DNA of 64,000 bases. Source: Microbacterium sp. GTDB taxonomy: Bacteria; Actinomycetota; Actinomycetes; Actinomycetales; Microbacteriaceae. The notes below the pieces were generated by a model that saw nothing but the letters and a program-made list of their open reading frames with translations, searched no databases and was not told where the DNA came from. Made by a program: the position numbers and the translations under genes. Shown piece after piece: positions 25,764-34,426 of this stretch. The DNA is taken from positions 124,001 through 188,000 of the forward strand of contig JAFKIL010000004.1 in NCBI GenBank assembly GCA_017306415.1, written 5' to 3'. Numbering within the stretch: position 1 is the first letter of the stretch; every line of letters starts with the position of its first letter.

Positions 25764-27143
25764 TCAGTGCTCGCCGGCGATCGCGTCGGCGACGCGGGCG
25801 AAGCCGGAGGTGCGGGACGAAGAACCGGATGCCTCGGCCCGGTCGGCGGCGCGGTAGGCGCCGTAGATCGCCTGCACGGCGGTCCAGCGCAGCGGCTCGA
25901 CCTCCCAGTTCTTCGCACGATGACCCACCCACGGCAGGCGGGTCAGTTCGGTGTCGCGGCCCAGCACCAGATCGGCGAGGGTGCGGCCGGCGAGGTTGGT
26001 CGCCGTGACCCCGGTGCCCACGTACCCGCCGGCCCAGCCGAGACCCGTCGCCGGATCGTGCACGACGGTCGCGGACCAGTCCCGCGGAACCCCGAGCACC
26101 CCTGACCAGGCATGGTCGATCGGGACATCCGCCGCCGCCGGGAAGAATCCCCGCAGCAGCGAGGTGAGTGCCGCGATCGTGCGGTCCTGGGTGGTGCCGT
26201 CGGTGTCGACGCGCGATCCGTAGCGGTACGGCACACCCCGCCCGCCGAACGCGATCCGGTCGTCGGCCGTGCGCTGCGCGTACATGTACACGTGCGCCAT
26301 GTCGCCGAGGGTGGCGCGGCCGTCCCATCCGATGCTGTCCCACGCGGCGGCGGGGAGCGGCTTCGTCGCGATCATCGACGAGTTCATCGGCAGCCACGTG
26401 CGGTGCTCGCCGCGCAGATCCGCCGTGAAGCCCTCGGTCGCCCGCAGCACGTGGGTCGCGCGCACCGTGCCATGGGCGGTCTCGGCGCGGCCCGGCACGA
26501 TGTCGCGCACGTGCGTGTCCTCACGGATCACGACGCCGAGTCGCTCGACCGCATCGGCGAGCCCCCGCACGAGCTTCGCCGGATGGATGCGCGCGCAATG
26601 CGGATGCCACGCCCCCGCGAGTGAGCCGTCGACGGCGACGCGCGCGGCCGTGGCATCCGCGTCGAGGAGCTCCAGGTCGGTGGCGGGCCACTCCGCCTCG
26701 GCGGCGACGAACGCGCGCAGCCGCTCGAGCTGCGCGGGGGTGCGCGCGACGGTGAGCTCGCCGCCCTTGACGATGTCGGCGTCGATCCCCTCCGCGGCGG
26801 TCACGGCGATCACCTCGTCGACCGTGGCGTTCAGTGCGCGCTGCTGGGCTTTTGCGGCATCCCGCCCGTGCGTTGTCGCATAGCGCGCCCGACCCCCGGT
26901 GACGGAGTTGGTGAGCCATCCGCCGTTGCGCCCCGACGCCCCGAACCCGGCGAAGCGCTGCTCGAGAACCACGATGCGGAGGTCGGGCTGCAGGCGCTTG
27001 AGGTAGTACGCGGTCCACAGCCCGGTGTAGCCGGCGCCCACGATGCACACGTCGGCGTCGGTCGAGCCGGGGAGCGCGGGTCGCGGCGTGGGCGGGCCAC
27101 CGAGACTGCGCCACCAGAACGAGACCTCGCCGTTGACCGTCAT
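25764..27143 (-). CDS. FAD-dependent amine oxidoreductase (DAO family, PuuB-like)
   Basis: A 459-residue flavoenzyme of the D-amino-acid-oxidase fold. The dinucleotide site is DVCIVGAGYTGLWTAYYLKR near residues 30-49. FAGFGASGRNGGWL follows, a block shared with gamma-glutamylputrescine oxidases. The C-terminal WAGGYVGTGVTATNLAGR closes the FAD site. It probably oxidises a secondary or gamma-glutamylated amine to an aldehyde, ammonia and peroxide. Its location beside a PucR regulator, GabT and a putrescine-oxidase-like gene supports polyamine catabolism. ATG 27143 has GGAGCG five bases upstream. Confidence 0.85.
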   Translation of the reverse strand: MTVNGEVSFWWRSLGGPPTPRPALPGSTDADVCIVGAGYTGLWTAYYLKRLQPDLRIVVLEQRFAGFGASGRNGGWLTNSVTGGRARYATTHGRDAAKAQQRALNATVDEVIAVTAAEGIDADIVKGGELTVARTPAQLERLRAFVAAEAEWPATDLELLDADATAARVAVDGSLAGAWHPHCARIHPAKLVRGLADAVERLGVVIREDTHVRDIVPGRAETAHGTVRATHVLRATEGFTADLRGEHRTWLPMNSSMIATKPLPAAAWDSIGWDGRATLGDMAHVYMYAQRTADDRIAFGGRGVPYRYGSRVDTDGTTQDRTIAALTSLLRGFFPAAADVPIDHAWSGVLGVPRDWSATVVHDPATGLGWAGGYVGTGVTATNLAGRTLADLVLGRDTELTRLPWVGHRAKNWEVEPLRWTAVQAIYGAYRAADRAEASGSSSRTSGFARVADAIAGEH

Positions 27144-27265
27144 CCGCTCCCCTTCCGGCTGCCCGAACGCCGCCACGGTCCCACGCTAGGGGCGGCGGGC
27201 GGTGACAGTCTGTCCGCACCCGGGCGGACGCCGTGCGGTCTGTGTGGAGCGGGAGGGCGGCCGCC

Positions 27266-27369
27266 GGCGTGCGAAGACTCGGACCGACGCCGGCGTGCGA
27301 AATCTCGGACCGACGCCGGCGTGCGAAATCTCGGACCGACGCCGGCGGGCGAAAACTCGGACCGACGCT
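27266..27369. repeat. Four tandem 26-bp repeats
   Basis: The unit begins GGCGTGCGAAATCTCGGACC and ends GACGCC. Units start at 27266, 27292, 27318 and 27344. Units 2 and 3 are identical; units 1 and 4 differ at two or three positions. They abut with no spacer, so this is not a CRISPR array. Confidence 0.9.
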
Positions 27370-27440
27370 GCGACGCGCCGTGAGTGGTGCGACGACGGCG
27401 GCGTGTCGCGCGCGCGGTCCGTGATTTCTTACGCCGAGGC

Positions 27441-27486
27441 GGGGGGAGGATGCCGGGGGCGGGGCGAGACCGGGGCGGGGGGCGGG
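27441..27486 (+). other. G-rich tract with G-quadruplex potential
   Basis: The plus strand carries six runs of three to six Gs within 46 bases, separated mainly by single C or short spacers. It lies immediately downstream of the pucR gene (the C-rich strand is the pucR mRNA sense). It could slow transcription, or be simple composition bias. Confidence 0.35.
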
Positions 27487-27495
27487 ACCGACGGG

Positions 27496-29022
27496 TCAGG
27501 GGAGGAGGCGGAGCGCCGCCCACAGCTCGGCGCGGGCCGCGAACGTGCCGAGGTCGGTGCCCAGGAGGCGCTGCGCCTGCGCGACGCGGGCGCGGACGGT
27601 GTGCCGGTGCACCCCGAGCGCCGCGGCCGCCGCGTCGAAACGCGCGTCGTGCTCCAGCCACGCGCGCACCGTCTCCACCAGCGCGCTGCCCTCCGCGGCG
27701 TCCTGCCGCACCAGCGGCTCGATCGCCGCGTGCGCGAGGGCGCGGCCGGCTTCCGTGTCGAGGGCGTTGAGGACTCCGGATGCCGCGACCTCCGCGAACC
27801 GCGCGACACGCGGCGTCCCGCGGCGCAGCGCCGTCTCGGCCTCCGTCAGCGCACGCGCGAAGCCGCCGTAGGCGGCGGGCAGCGACACCCCCAGACGCAC
27901 GTCGAACCGGTCGGCGAGTGCGTCGAGCACGTGATCGTCGTCCGCGGGGACGACCAGGACGAGGCCGCCGTCGCCGTGGCCGAAGAACAGTCGCCCCGGC
28001 GTCTCGTCCGCCCGCAGCTCGAGCCATTCCGTGACCGCGTCGCCCTCGGCTCCGGGCCCCGCGGCGGCCACCGCGAGCGGGGCGGCGGGCAGCCCGCCCC
28101 ACAGGTCACGCGCGATACGGCGGGCGAGGGTCGGGTCGTCCGACAGCAGGGACTGCAGGACGCCGGCCCGCATCAGCGTGCGGGCGCGCGCGATGCCCTC
28201 GTTCTGCTCCAGGGCGAGCCCGGCCATGGCGATGACCGCGGTCACCACGCCGCGGCCCTCCTGGTCGAGCTCGCCCGCGGCGATCGCGATGACGCCGCGC
28301 AGATGACCGCCGCGGCCCAGCGTCTGCAGCGTGAACGGCGTGTCGCCGATCCGCAGCGCCGACCCGGTGCGGACGCCGCGGCGGAGCACCCCGGCGACCT
28401 CCGTCGACAGCAGGGCGGCGGTCGTGGCATCCACGGCACCGGCCGGATGCTCGTTGGCGAGGTGCCCGGCCGTGTCGAACAGACCCACCCACGCATCGAG
28501 CTGCCGGGCGAGCTCGGCGAGGGTCGCGGTGAGACCGTCGGGCCGGAGCGCGGCGAGCGCGATCGCGCGCTGCGCCGCGAGGGCCCAGCTGCGCCGGGCG
28601 TACGCCTGCGCGGCGATGGCCTCTGCGTTGGCGCGGGCGACGGCGATGAACGGCGTCCGGTACGGCACCTCGAACAGCGGCATCCGCGCCGACCGGCATG
28701 CCGCGATCAGCAGCGGCGGCACGCCCGCGCGCACCACCTCGGTGCCGAATCCGAGCGCCAGGACCCCGCGCAGGGTCAGGCGTCGCACGTACTCCGAGAA
28801 GACGGAGGGATCGTCCGTCCCGACGAACTGCGTGCCGGTGGTCAGGAGCGCGAGGCCGTCGGACAGGAACGGCGTGGGGTCGAGGAGATCCGAGTTGTGC
28901 ACCCAGCGGACGGGCTGATCGAGGGCTCCGGGGGCGAGCTCGCTCTCGTCGAACGCGAGCTGCAGGCGCAGGCCCGGCCGTGCGAGGAGGGCGCGCAACG
29001 TGGGGGTGTCGGCATCCGCCAC
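27496..29022 (-). CDS. PucR/CdaR-type transcriptional regulator
   Basis: A 508-residue regulator. The N-terminal part (RWVHNSDLLDPTPFLSDGLALLTTG) is the PucR N-terminal domain. A GAF-like middle follows. The C-terminal helix-turn-helix HTH_30 is seen in LEHDARFDAAAAALGVHRHT followed by VRARVAQAQRLLG. Members respond to purines, GABA or polyamines. Here it faces gabT divergently, so I infer control of the putrescine/GABA genes. The GTG at 29022 is preferred because AGGAGG stands seven bases upstream. Confidence 0.88.
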   Translation of the reverse strand: MADADTPTLRALLARPGLRLQLAFDESELAPGALDQPVRWVHNSDLLDPTPFLSDGLALLTTGTQFVGTDDPSVFSEYVRRLTLRGVLALGFGTEVVRAGVPPLLIAACRSARMPLFEVPYRTPFIAVARANAEAIAAQAYARRSWALAAQRAIALAALRPDGLTATLAELARQLDAWVGLFDTAGHLANEHPAGAVDATTAALLSTEVAGVLRRGVRTGSALRIGDTPFTLQTLGRGGHLRGVIAIAAGELDQEGRGVVTAVIAMAGLALEQNEGIARARTLMRAGVLQSLLSDDPTLARRIARDLWGGLPAAPLAVAAAGPGAEGDAVTEWLELRADETPGRLFFGHGDGGLVLVVPADDDHVLDALADRFDVRLGVSLPAAYGGFARALTEAETALRRGTPRVARFAEVAASGVLNALDTEAGRALAHAAIEPLVRQDAAEGSALVETVRAWLEHDARFDAAAAALGVHRHTVRARVAQAQRLLGTDLGTFAARAELWAALRLLP

Positions 29023-29033
29023 GGCGCACCTCC

Positions 29034-29048
29034 TGTACTCGGCGTACA
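29034..29048. promoter_or_regulatory. TGTAC-N5-GTACA inverted repeat in the pucR-gabT region
   Basis: TGTACTCGGCGTACA: perfect 5-bp arms. A second TGTACA palindrome lies at 29064-29069. Both fall between the divergent pucR and gabT starts (93 bp apart), a natural place for PucR binding and autoregulation. Confidence 0.5.
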
Positions 29049-29101
29049 ACTGTCGATCAAGAATGTACAGCAGGGCGAGTGCGCGGGAGGCGTGGCATCC
29101 C

Positions 29102-29107
29102 TACGCT
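29102..29107 (+). promoter_or_regulatory. -10 box TACGCT of gabT
   Basis: TACGCT, seven bases, then ATG at 29115: leaderless. No clear -35 element, so activator dependence is plausible. Confidence 0.58.
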
Positions 29108-29114
29108 CGCGAAC

Positions 29115-30467
29115 ATGAGCATCGCGGACACTCTCGTTCCCGTCGGCGGCCCCACCCTCCCGCAGGAGCGTCGCCTCGTCACGGCCATCCCCGGCCCCCG
29201 GTCACAGGAGCTGCTCGACCGCAAGGCCTCCGCGGTCGCCGCGGGCGTCGGCCATACCGTTCCGATCGCCGCCGTGGCGGCCGGCGGGGGCGTCGTCGTC
29301 GACGCCGACGGCAACTCGCTCATCGACCTCGGGTCGGGCATCGCGGTGACCACGGTCGGCAATGCGCATCCCAAGGTCGTCGCGGCGGTGCAGGAGCAGG
29401 TCGCGCAGTTCACCCACACGTGCTTCATGATCTCGCCGTACGAGTCGTACGTCGCGGTCGCGGAGGCCCTCAACCGCATCACCCCCGGCGACCACGCCAA
29501 GAAGAGCGCGCTGTTCAACTCCGGCGCCGAGGCCGTCGAGAACGCGGTGAAGATCGCCCGCAAGTACACCAAGAAGCAGGCCGTCGTCGCGTTCGACCAC
29601 GGCTACCACGGGCGCACGAGCCTCACCATGGCGCTCACGGCCAAGGCGATGCCCTACAAGAGCGGCTTCGGTCCGTTCCCGTCCGAGATCTACCGCGCGC
29701 CGCTCTCCTATCCGTTCCGCGACGGACTCAGTGGGGCAGAGGCCGCGAAGCGCGCGATCTCCCTCATCGAGAAGCAGGTCGGCGCCGACAACCTCGCGGC
29801 CGTCATCATCGAGCCCATCCAGGGCGAAGGCGGGTTCATCGTCCCGGCGGACGGCTTCCTCCCCGCGCTCGTCGAGTGGTGCCGCGCGAACGACGTCGTC
29901 TTCATCGCCGACGAGGTGCAGAGCGGCTTCGCCCGCACCGGGAGCATGTTCGCGAGCGAGCAGTTCGGCATCGTGCCCGACCTCATCACGACGGCCAAGG
30001 GCATCGCCGGCGGCCTTCCGCTCGCCGCGGTCACCGGCCGCGCCGAGATCATGGATGCGTCCCACACCGGCGGCCTCGGCGGCACCTACGGCGGCAACCC
30101 CGTCGCGTGCGCCGCGGCGCTCGCCGCGATCGACGTCTTCGAGAACGACGGCGTCATCGAGCGGGCGCGCGAGATCGGCGACATCCTCGTCTCGCGCCTG
30201 ACGGCCCTGCAGGCGGGCGACCCCCGCGTGGGAGACGTCCGCGGCCGCGGCGCCATGGTCGCGGCGGAGTTCGTCGACCCCGCGACGGGCGAGCCCGACG
30301 CCGCGCTCACCGGCGCGGTGGCCAGGGCCTGCATCGCCGCGGGCGTCATCGTCCTCACGTGCGGTACCTACGGGAACGTGATCCGTTTCCTGCCGCCCCT
30401 CTCGATGCCCGACGAGCTGCTCCACGAGGGCCTCGACGTCGTCGCATCCGCGCTCGCTGCGCACTAG
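29115..30467 (+). CDS. gabT: 4-aminobutyrate--2-oxoglutarate transaminase
   Basis: A 450-residue class III aminotransferase that converts GABA plus 2-oxoglutarate to succinic semialdehyde plus glutamate. Lys295 in ITTAKGIAGGLP binds PLP. Asp266 in FIADEVQSGF contacts the ring nitrogen. NSGAEAVENAVK (135-146) and EPIQGEGGF are standard class III blocks. It supplies the transamination step between the upstream oxidation of putrescine and the two aldehyde dehydrogenases downstream. Leaderless start after TACGCT; divergent from pucR. Confidence 0.95.
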   Translation: MSIADTLVPVGGPTLPQERRLVTAIPGPRSQELLDRKASAVAAGVGHTVPIAAVAAGGGVVVDADGNSLIDLGSGIAVTTVGNAHPKVVAAVQEQVAQFTHTCFMISPYESYVAVAEALNRITPGDHAKKSALFNSGAEAVENAVKIARKYTKKQAVVAFDHGYHGRTSLTMALTAKAMPYKSGFGPFPSEIYRAPLSYPFRDGLSGAEAAKRAISLIEKQVGADNLAAVIIEPIQGEGGFIVPADGFLPALVEWCRANDVVFIADEVQSGFARTGSMFASEQFGIVPDLITTAKGIAGGLPLAAVTGRAEIMDASHTGGLGGTYGGNPVACAAALAAIDVFENDGVIERAREIGDILVSRLTALQAGDPRVGDVRGRGAMVAAEFVDPATGEPDAALTGAVARACIAAGVIVLTCGTYGNVIRFLPPLSMPDELLHEGLDVVASALAAH

Positions 30468-30565
30468 CGGCGTCGCCGGCGCCGGCATCCGGTCCGCTCG
30501 TCGACCGGACGGCGCACGGCCGGCCGTGCCCCGCAGCATCCCCGCACCAATGAAGGAGCCAAGGA

Positions 30566-31924
30566 ATGACCGAGATCACCCGTGACGTCGTCGTCATCGG
30601 AGCAGGAGCGGCGGGAACGACCGCCGCGAACGAACTGAAGAAGGCCGGGCTCTCCGTCGCCGTGCTCGAGGCGCGCGACCGGGTCGGCGGCCGCGTCTGG
30701 ACCGACTCCATCGAGGGCGCGATGCTCGAGATCGGCGGCCAGTGGGTCTCGCCCGACCAGGACGCGCTCATCGAGACGGTGGCCGAGCTGGGGCTCGAGA
30801 CCTTCAGCCGCTATCGCGACGGCGACAGCGTCTACGTCGGCCCCGACGGCGCGGTCACCCGGTTCACGGGTGACGTGTTCCCGGTCGGCCCCGAGACGGA
30901 GCGCGTGATCACCGAGATCACCGAGCGCCTCGACGCGATGGTCGCCGAGATCGACCCCGACCGTCCGTGGGAGCACGAGAAGGCGGCCGAGTGGGATCGC
31001 ATCTCATGGGATGCCTGGCTGCGCGCGCAGACCGATGACGACGAGGCGGTGCGCAACCTCGCGTTCGCCACGGGCTCGGCCATGCTGACGAAGCCCACCC
31101 ACACGTTCTCGCTCCTGCAGTCGCTGCTGATGGCCGCGTCGGCGGGCTCCTACTCGCACCTGGTCGACGCCGACTTCATCCTCGACAAGCGCGTCGTGGG
31201 CGGTCTCCAGCAGGTGCCGCTCCTGCTCGCCGAGCGCCTCGGCGACGACGTGTTCCTGGGCCAGCCGGTGCGCACCCTGGAGTGGTCCGACTCGGGCGTC
31301 ACGGCCGTCGCGGACGGAATGACGGTGCACGCGCGGTACGCGATCCTCGCGCACGCGCCCGTGCTGTATGAGCGCATCTCCTTCGTGCCGCCCCTGCCGC
31401 GGCGGCAGCACCAGCTGCACCAGCACCTCTCGATGGGCTTCGTCATCAAGGTGCACGCCGTGTACGACCGTCCGTTCTGGCGCGAGCAGGGGCTCTCCGG
31501 CACCGCGTTCAGCCCGTACGAGCTCTCGCACGAGGCGTACGACAACACCAACCACGGCGACGAGCGCGGCACCCTCGTCGGGTTCGTGTCCGACCAGAAC
31601 GCGGACGACGTCTTCCGCCTCTCCGCCGAGGAGCGCAAGGAGCGGATCCTCGAGTCGCTGTCGCACTACTACGGTCCCGAGGCCAGGAACCCGATCGTGT
31701 ACTACGAGAGCGACTGGGGCAGCGAGGAGTGGACGCGCGGCGCCTATGCCGCGAGCTTCGACATGGGCGGCCTCCACCGGTACGGCTCCGACCTGCGCAC
31801 ACCTGTCGGTCCGATCCACTTCGCCTGCAGCGACATGGCGGGCGCCGGATACCAGCACGTCGACGGGGCGATCCGCATGGGCCGCCACGCCGCCGCCGCC
31901 ATCGTCGAGAGCGCCCAGCGATGA
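30566..31924 (+). CDS. puo: Flavin monoamine oxidase, putrescine-oxidase-like
   Basis: A 452-residue FAD amine oxidase. The N-terminal Rossmann motif is VVVIGAGAAGTTAANEL, followed by EARDRVGGRVWTD and the GGQWVSPDQ loop. The C-terminal FAD contact is AGAGYQHVDGAIRMGRHAA. The overall sequence fits actinobacterial putrescine oxidases (Kocuria, Rhodococcus type), which turn putrescine into 4-aminobutanal. A ribosome site AAGGAG precedes the ATG. It heads an operon puo-USP-APC-ALDH-ALDH with four-base overlaps between the first three genes. An alternative substrate (tyramine or another primary amine) is possible. Confidence 0.86.
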   Translation: MTEITRDVVVIGAGAAGTTAANELKKAGLSVAVLEARDRVGGRVWTDSIEGAMLEIGGQWVSPDQDALIETVAELGLETFSRYRDGDSVYVGPDGAVTRFTGDVFPVGPETERVITEITERLDAMVAEIDPDRPWEHEKAAEWDRISWDAWLRAQTDDDEAVRNLAFATGSAMLTKPTHTFSLLQSLLMAASAGSYSHLVDADFILDKRVVGGLQQVPLLLAERLGDDVFLGQPVRTLEWSDSGVTAVADGMTVHARYAILAHAPVLYERISFVPPLPRRQHQLHQHLSMGFVIKVHAVYDRPFWREQGLSGTAFSPYELSHEAYDNTNHGDERGTLVGFVSDQNADDVFRLSAEERKERILESLSHYYGPEARNPIVYYESDWGSEEWTRGAYAASFDMGGLHRYGSDLRTPVGPIHFACSDMAGAGYQHVDGAIRMGRHAAAAIVESAQR

Positions 31925-32832
31925 GCGGGCGGATCGTCGTCGGCTACACCGCCACCAAGGCGGGCGCCGACGCCGTCGCGCTCGGCTCGCGGCTCGCGGT
32001 CGCGTCCGGTGCCTCCCTCGACCTGGTGCTCGTCCTCCCGAACGAGGAGCGCAGTGTCATCACCCCGCCCGATCCCGGGTACGAGCGGTACCTGCGCGGG
32101 CAGGCCGAGCAGTGGCTCGCCGGCGCCGCGGACATGGTCCCGGCATCCGTCGAGCACCGCGAGCACGTCCGCTACGCCGAGTCGTTCGCCGAGGGTCTCA
32201 CCGCCGTGGCCGACGAGATCGGCGCGGCGCTGATCGTCGTCGGCACCGCCCAGGGGGGAGCGCGCGGACGCCACACCATCGGCTCCACCTCGACGGAGCT
32301 GCTCCACTCGTCGGACGTGCCGGTCGTCCTGGCGCCCAAGGGATCGCGCAAGACGGATGCCTCGGCCGCCGTCCCGCGCATCACCGTCGCGGTCGGCACC
32401 CGGCCGGGGGCGGAGGCGCTGCTGCAGACCGCGGCCAGCCTCGCCACCTCGACCGGCGCCGCCGTGCGGCTGCTGTCGCTCGTGACGGTCGACCTCCCGC
32501 CGACGGTGGACACGGGGGTCATCCGGCTCGCCGGCGCGGCGCACGCGGACGACGTGCTCGCCCGCGCGAAGGCCGAGCTCTCCGCCGACGTGCCGACCGA
32601 GGTCGTCGTCGCCCGCGGCGACAGCATCGAGACCGCCGTGCGCGGGATCGAGTGGCTTCCCGGCGAGCTGGTGCTGGTCGGCTCGAGCCGACTCGCGCAG
32701 CCGCGCCGCCTCTTCCTCGGCTCGACGGCCGCCAAGATGCTCCGTGAGCTCCCCGTCCCGATGATCGTCGTCCCCCGCGCGCTCGGCCCCTCCGTGCCGG
32801 GCGCCACGCACCCCGAGGAGGGCGGCCGATGA
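31921..32832 (+). CDS. Universal stress protein, two UspA domains
   Basis: A 303-residue cytosolic protein with two tandem Usp domains, about 1-142 and 152-290. The nucleotide-loop patterns are seen in each half: VGTAQGG-type (VVGTAQGGARGRHTIGSTS) in the first and VGSSRLAQPRRLFLGSTA in the second. Such proteins often sit in amine-catabolism operons in actinobacteria without a known enzymatic role. ATG overlaps the puo stop, and its own stop overlaps the permease start. Confidence 0.9.
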   Translation: MSGRIVVGYTATKAGADAVALGSRLAVASGASLDLVLVLPNEERSVITPPDPGYERYLRGQAEQWLAGAADMVPASVEHREHVRYAESFAEGLTAVADEIGAALIVVGTAQGGARGRHTIGSTSTELLHSSDVPVVLAPKGSRKTDASAAVPRITVAVGTRPGAEALLQTAASLATSTGAAVRLLSLVTVDLPPTVDTGVIRLAGAAHADDVLARAKAELSADVPTEVVVARGDSIETAVRGIEWLPGELVLVGSSRLAQPRRLFLGSTAAKMLRELPVPMIVVPRALGPSVPGATHPEEGGR

Positions 32833-34385
32833 GCGGTCACGAGGGCGCGGCGCTCGCGCCGACGACCGACCAGGTCGAGGGCGGTCTGTCGAAGAAGGGC
32901 CTGTCGGCCGGGACGGTGGGCCTCATCGGCGCCGTCGTCATCGGCATCTCGTGCATCGCCCCGGCGTACACGCTGACCGCGGCGCTCGGGCCCACCGTGT
33001 CGGAGGTCGGGCTCCAGGTCCCCGCGATCATCCTCGTCGGGTTCATCCCGATGCTCCTGGTCGCGTTCGGCTATCGCGAGCTGAACAACCGGATGCCCGA
33101 CTCGGGCACCTCTTTCACGTGGGCGTCGCGCGCCTTCGGTCCGTGGATCGGCTGGATGGCGGGGTGGGGGCTCATCGCCGCCACGATCCTGGTGCTGTCC
33201 AATCTCGCCGGGATCGCGGTGGACTTCCTGTTCCTGCTCATCGCGCAGGTGACCGGCACGTCGTCGATCGCCGACCTCGCGTCGAATCCCTTCATCAACG
33301 TGACGGTCTGCCTGCTGTTCATGCTCGGGGCGACCCTCGTGTCGTATCGCGACATGCAGACGACGCAGAAGCTGCAGTACTTCCTCGTGGGCTTCCAGGT
33401 GCTCGTGCTGCTCGTGTTCGCGGGCGGCGCGATCGTCGAGATGCTGAACGGCAACGCGTTCGATGCGACGCCGTTCGACTGGTCGTGGTTCAACCCGTTC
33501 GCGGTGTCCTCGTTCAGTGCGTTCGCCGCGGGGCTGTCGCTCTCCATCTTCATCTTCTGGGGCTGGGACGTCACCCTCACCATGAACGAGGAGACGAAGG
33601 ATCCCGACAAGACCCCCGGGCGCGCCGCGACCATCACCGTCGTGACGATCGTGAGCCTCTACCTCCTCCTGTCGGTCGCGCTCCTCATGTTCGCCGGGAC
33701 GGGCAAGGGGGAGTTCGGCCTCGGCAACCCCGACATCCAGGACAACGTGTTCTTCGCGCTCGCCGGGCCCATCCTCGGCCCGCTCGCGTTCCTCGTGTCG
33801 CTCGCGGTGCTGACGAGCTCGGCCTCGTCGCTGCAGTCCACCTTCGTCTCGCCCGCGCGCACGCTGCTCGCCATGGGTCATTACGAGGCGCTGCCGAAGA
33901 AGTTCGCGACGGTCAGCCCGCGGTTCTTCACCCCCGGGTACGCGACGGTGGTGTCGGCGGTCGTGGCATCCGTCTTCTACGCGGTGATGCGGTTCGTCAG
34001 TGAGAACGTTCTGTGGGACACGATCACGGCGCTCGGCATGATGATCTGCTTCTACTACGGACTCACCGCGTTCGCGTGCGTCTGGTACTTCCGCAAGCAG
34101 TGGTTCGACTCGGTGCGGAACGTCTTCTTCATGTTCCTCTTCCCGCTCGTCGGCGGCGTGATCCTCGGGGTCCTGTTCGTGTCCACGCTCGTCGACAGCA
34201 TGGACCCCGAGTACGGGAGCGGATCCAACGTGTTCGGGGTCGGGCTGGTGTTCGTCCTCGGAATGGGCGTCATCCTCATCGGCATCGGGATCATGATCTG
34301 GCAGGCCGTGACGCGGCCGGCGTTCTTCCGGGGCGAGACGCTCTCGAAGGATGCGCCGGCGAGCCTCCGCCGCAGGGTCGCCTAG
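32829..34385 (+). CDS. APC-family permease, probable putrescine/amine importer
   Basis: A 518-residue membrane transporter with about 12 hydrophobic segments. It opens GLSAGTVGLIGAVVIGISCIAPAYTLTAALGP in pieces typical of APC amino-acid/polyamine permeases, and has the FIFWGWDVTLTMNEETKDP block shared with PuuP-like carriers. The Glu pair in NEETKDP is a substrate-region signature. Being inside the puo operon, it most likely imports putrescine or a related amine. No soluble domain is fused. Confidence 0.87.
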   Translation: MSGHEGAALAPTTDQVEGGLSKKGLSAGTVGLIGAVVIGISCIAPAYTLTAALGPTVSEVGLQVPAIILVGFIPMLLVAFGYRELNNRMPDSGTSFTWASRAFGPWIGWMAGWGLIAATILVLSNLAGIAVDFLFLLIAQVTGTSSIADLASNPFINVTVCLLFMLGATLVSYRDMQTTQKLQYFLVGFQVLVLLVFAGGAIVEMLNGNAFDATPFDWSWFNPFAVSSFSAFAAGLSLSIFIFWGWDVTLTMNEETKDPDKTPGRAATITVVTIVSLYLLLSVALLMFAGTGKGEFGLGNPDIQDNVFFALAGPILGPLAFLVSLAVLTSSASSLQSTFVSPARTLLAMGHYEALPKKFATVSPRFFTPGYATVVSAVVASVFYAVMRFVSENVLWDTITALGMMICFYYGLTAFACVWYFRKQWFDSVRNVFFMFLFPLVGGVILGVLFVSTLVDSMDPEYGSGSNVFGVGLVFVLGMGVILIGIGIMIWQAVTRPAFFRGETLSKDAPASLRRRVA

Positions 34386-34426
34386 GACATCGTCGTGCCG
34401 GAATCACGCAAGAGGGAGAGATGCGC

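Larger units (their letters stand above)
27144..27495. other. Intergenic region of 352 bp with tandem repeats and a G-rich tract
   Basis: No credible gene. It contains the promoter area of the FAD oxidoreductase, four tandem 26-bp units (27266-27369) and a G-rich stretch (27441-27486) just past the pucR stop. Confidence 0.6.

Noticed and set aside
27266-27369. CRISPR array
   Set aside because: The four repeats abut without spacers and no cas gene is near.
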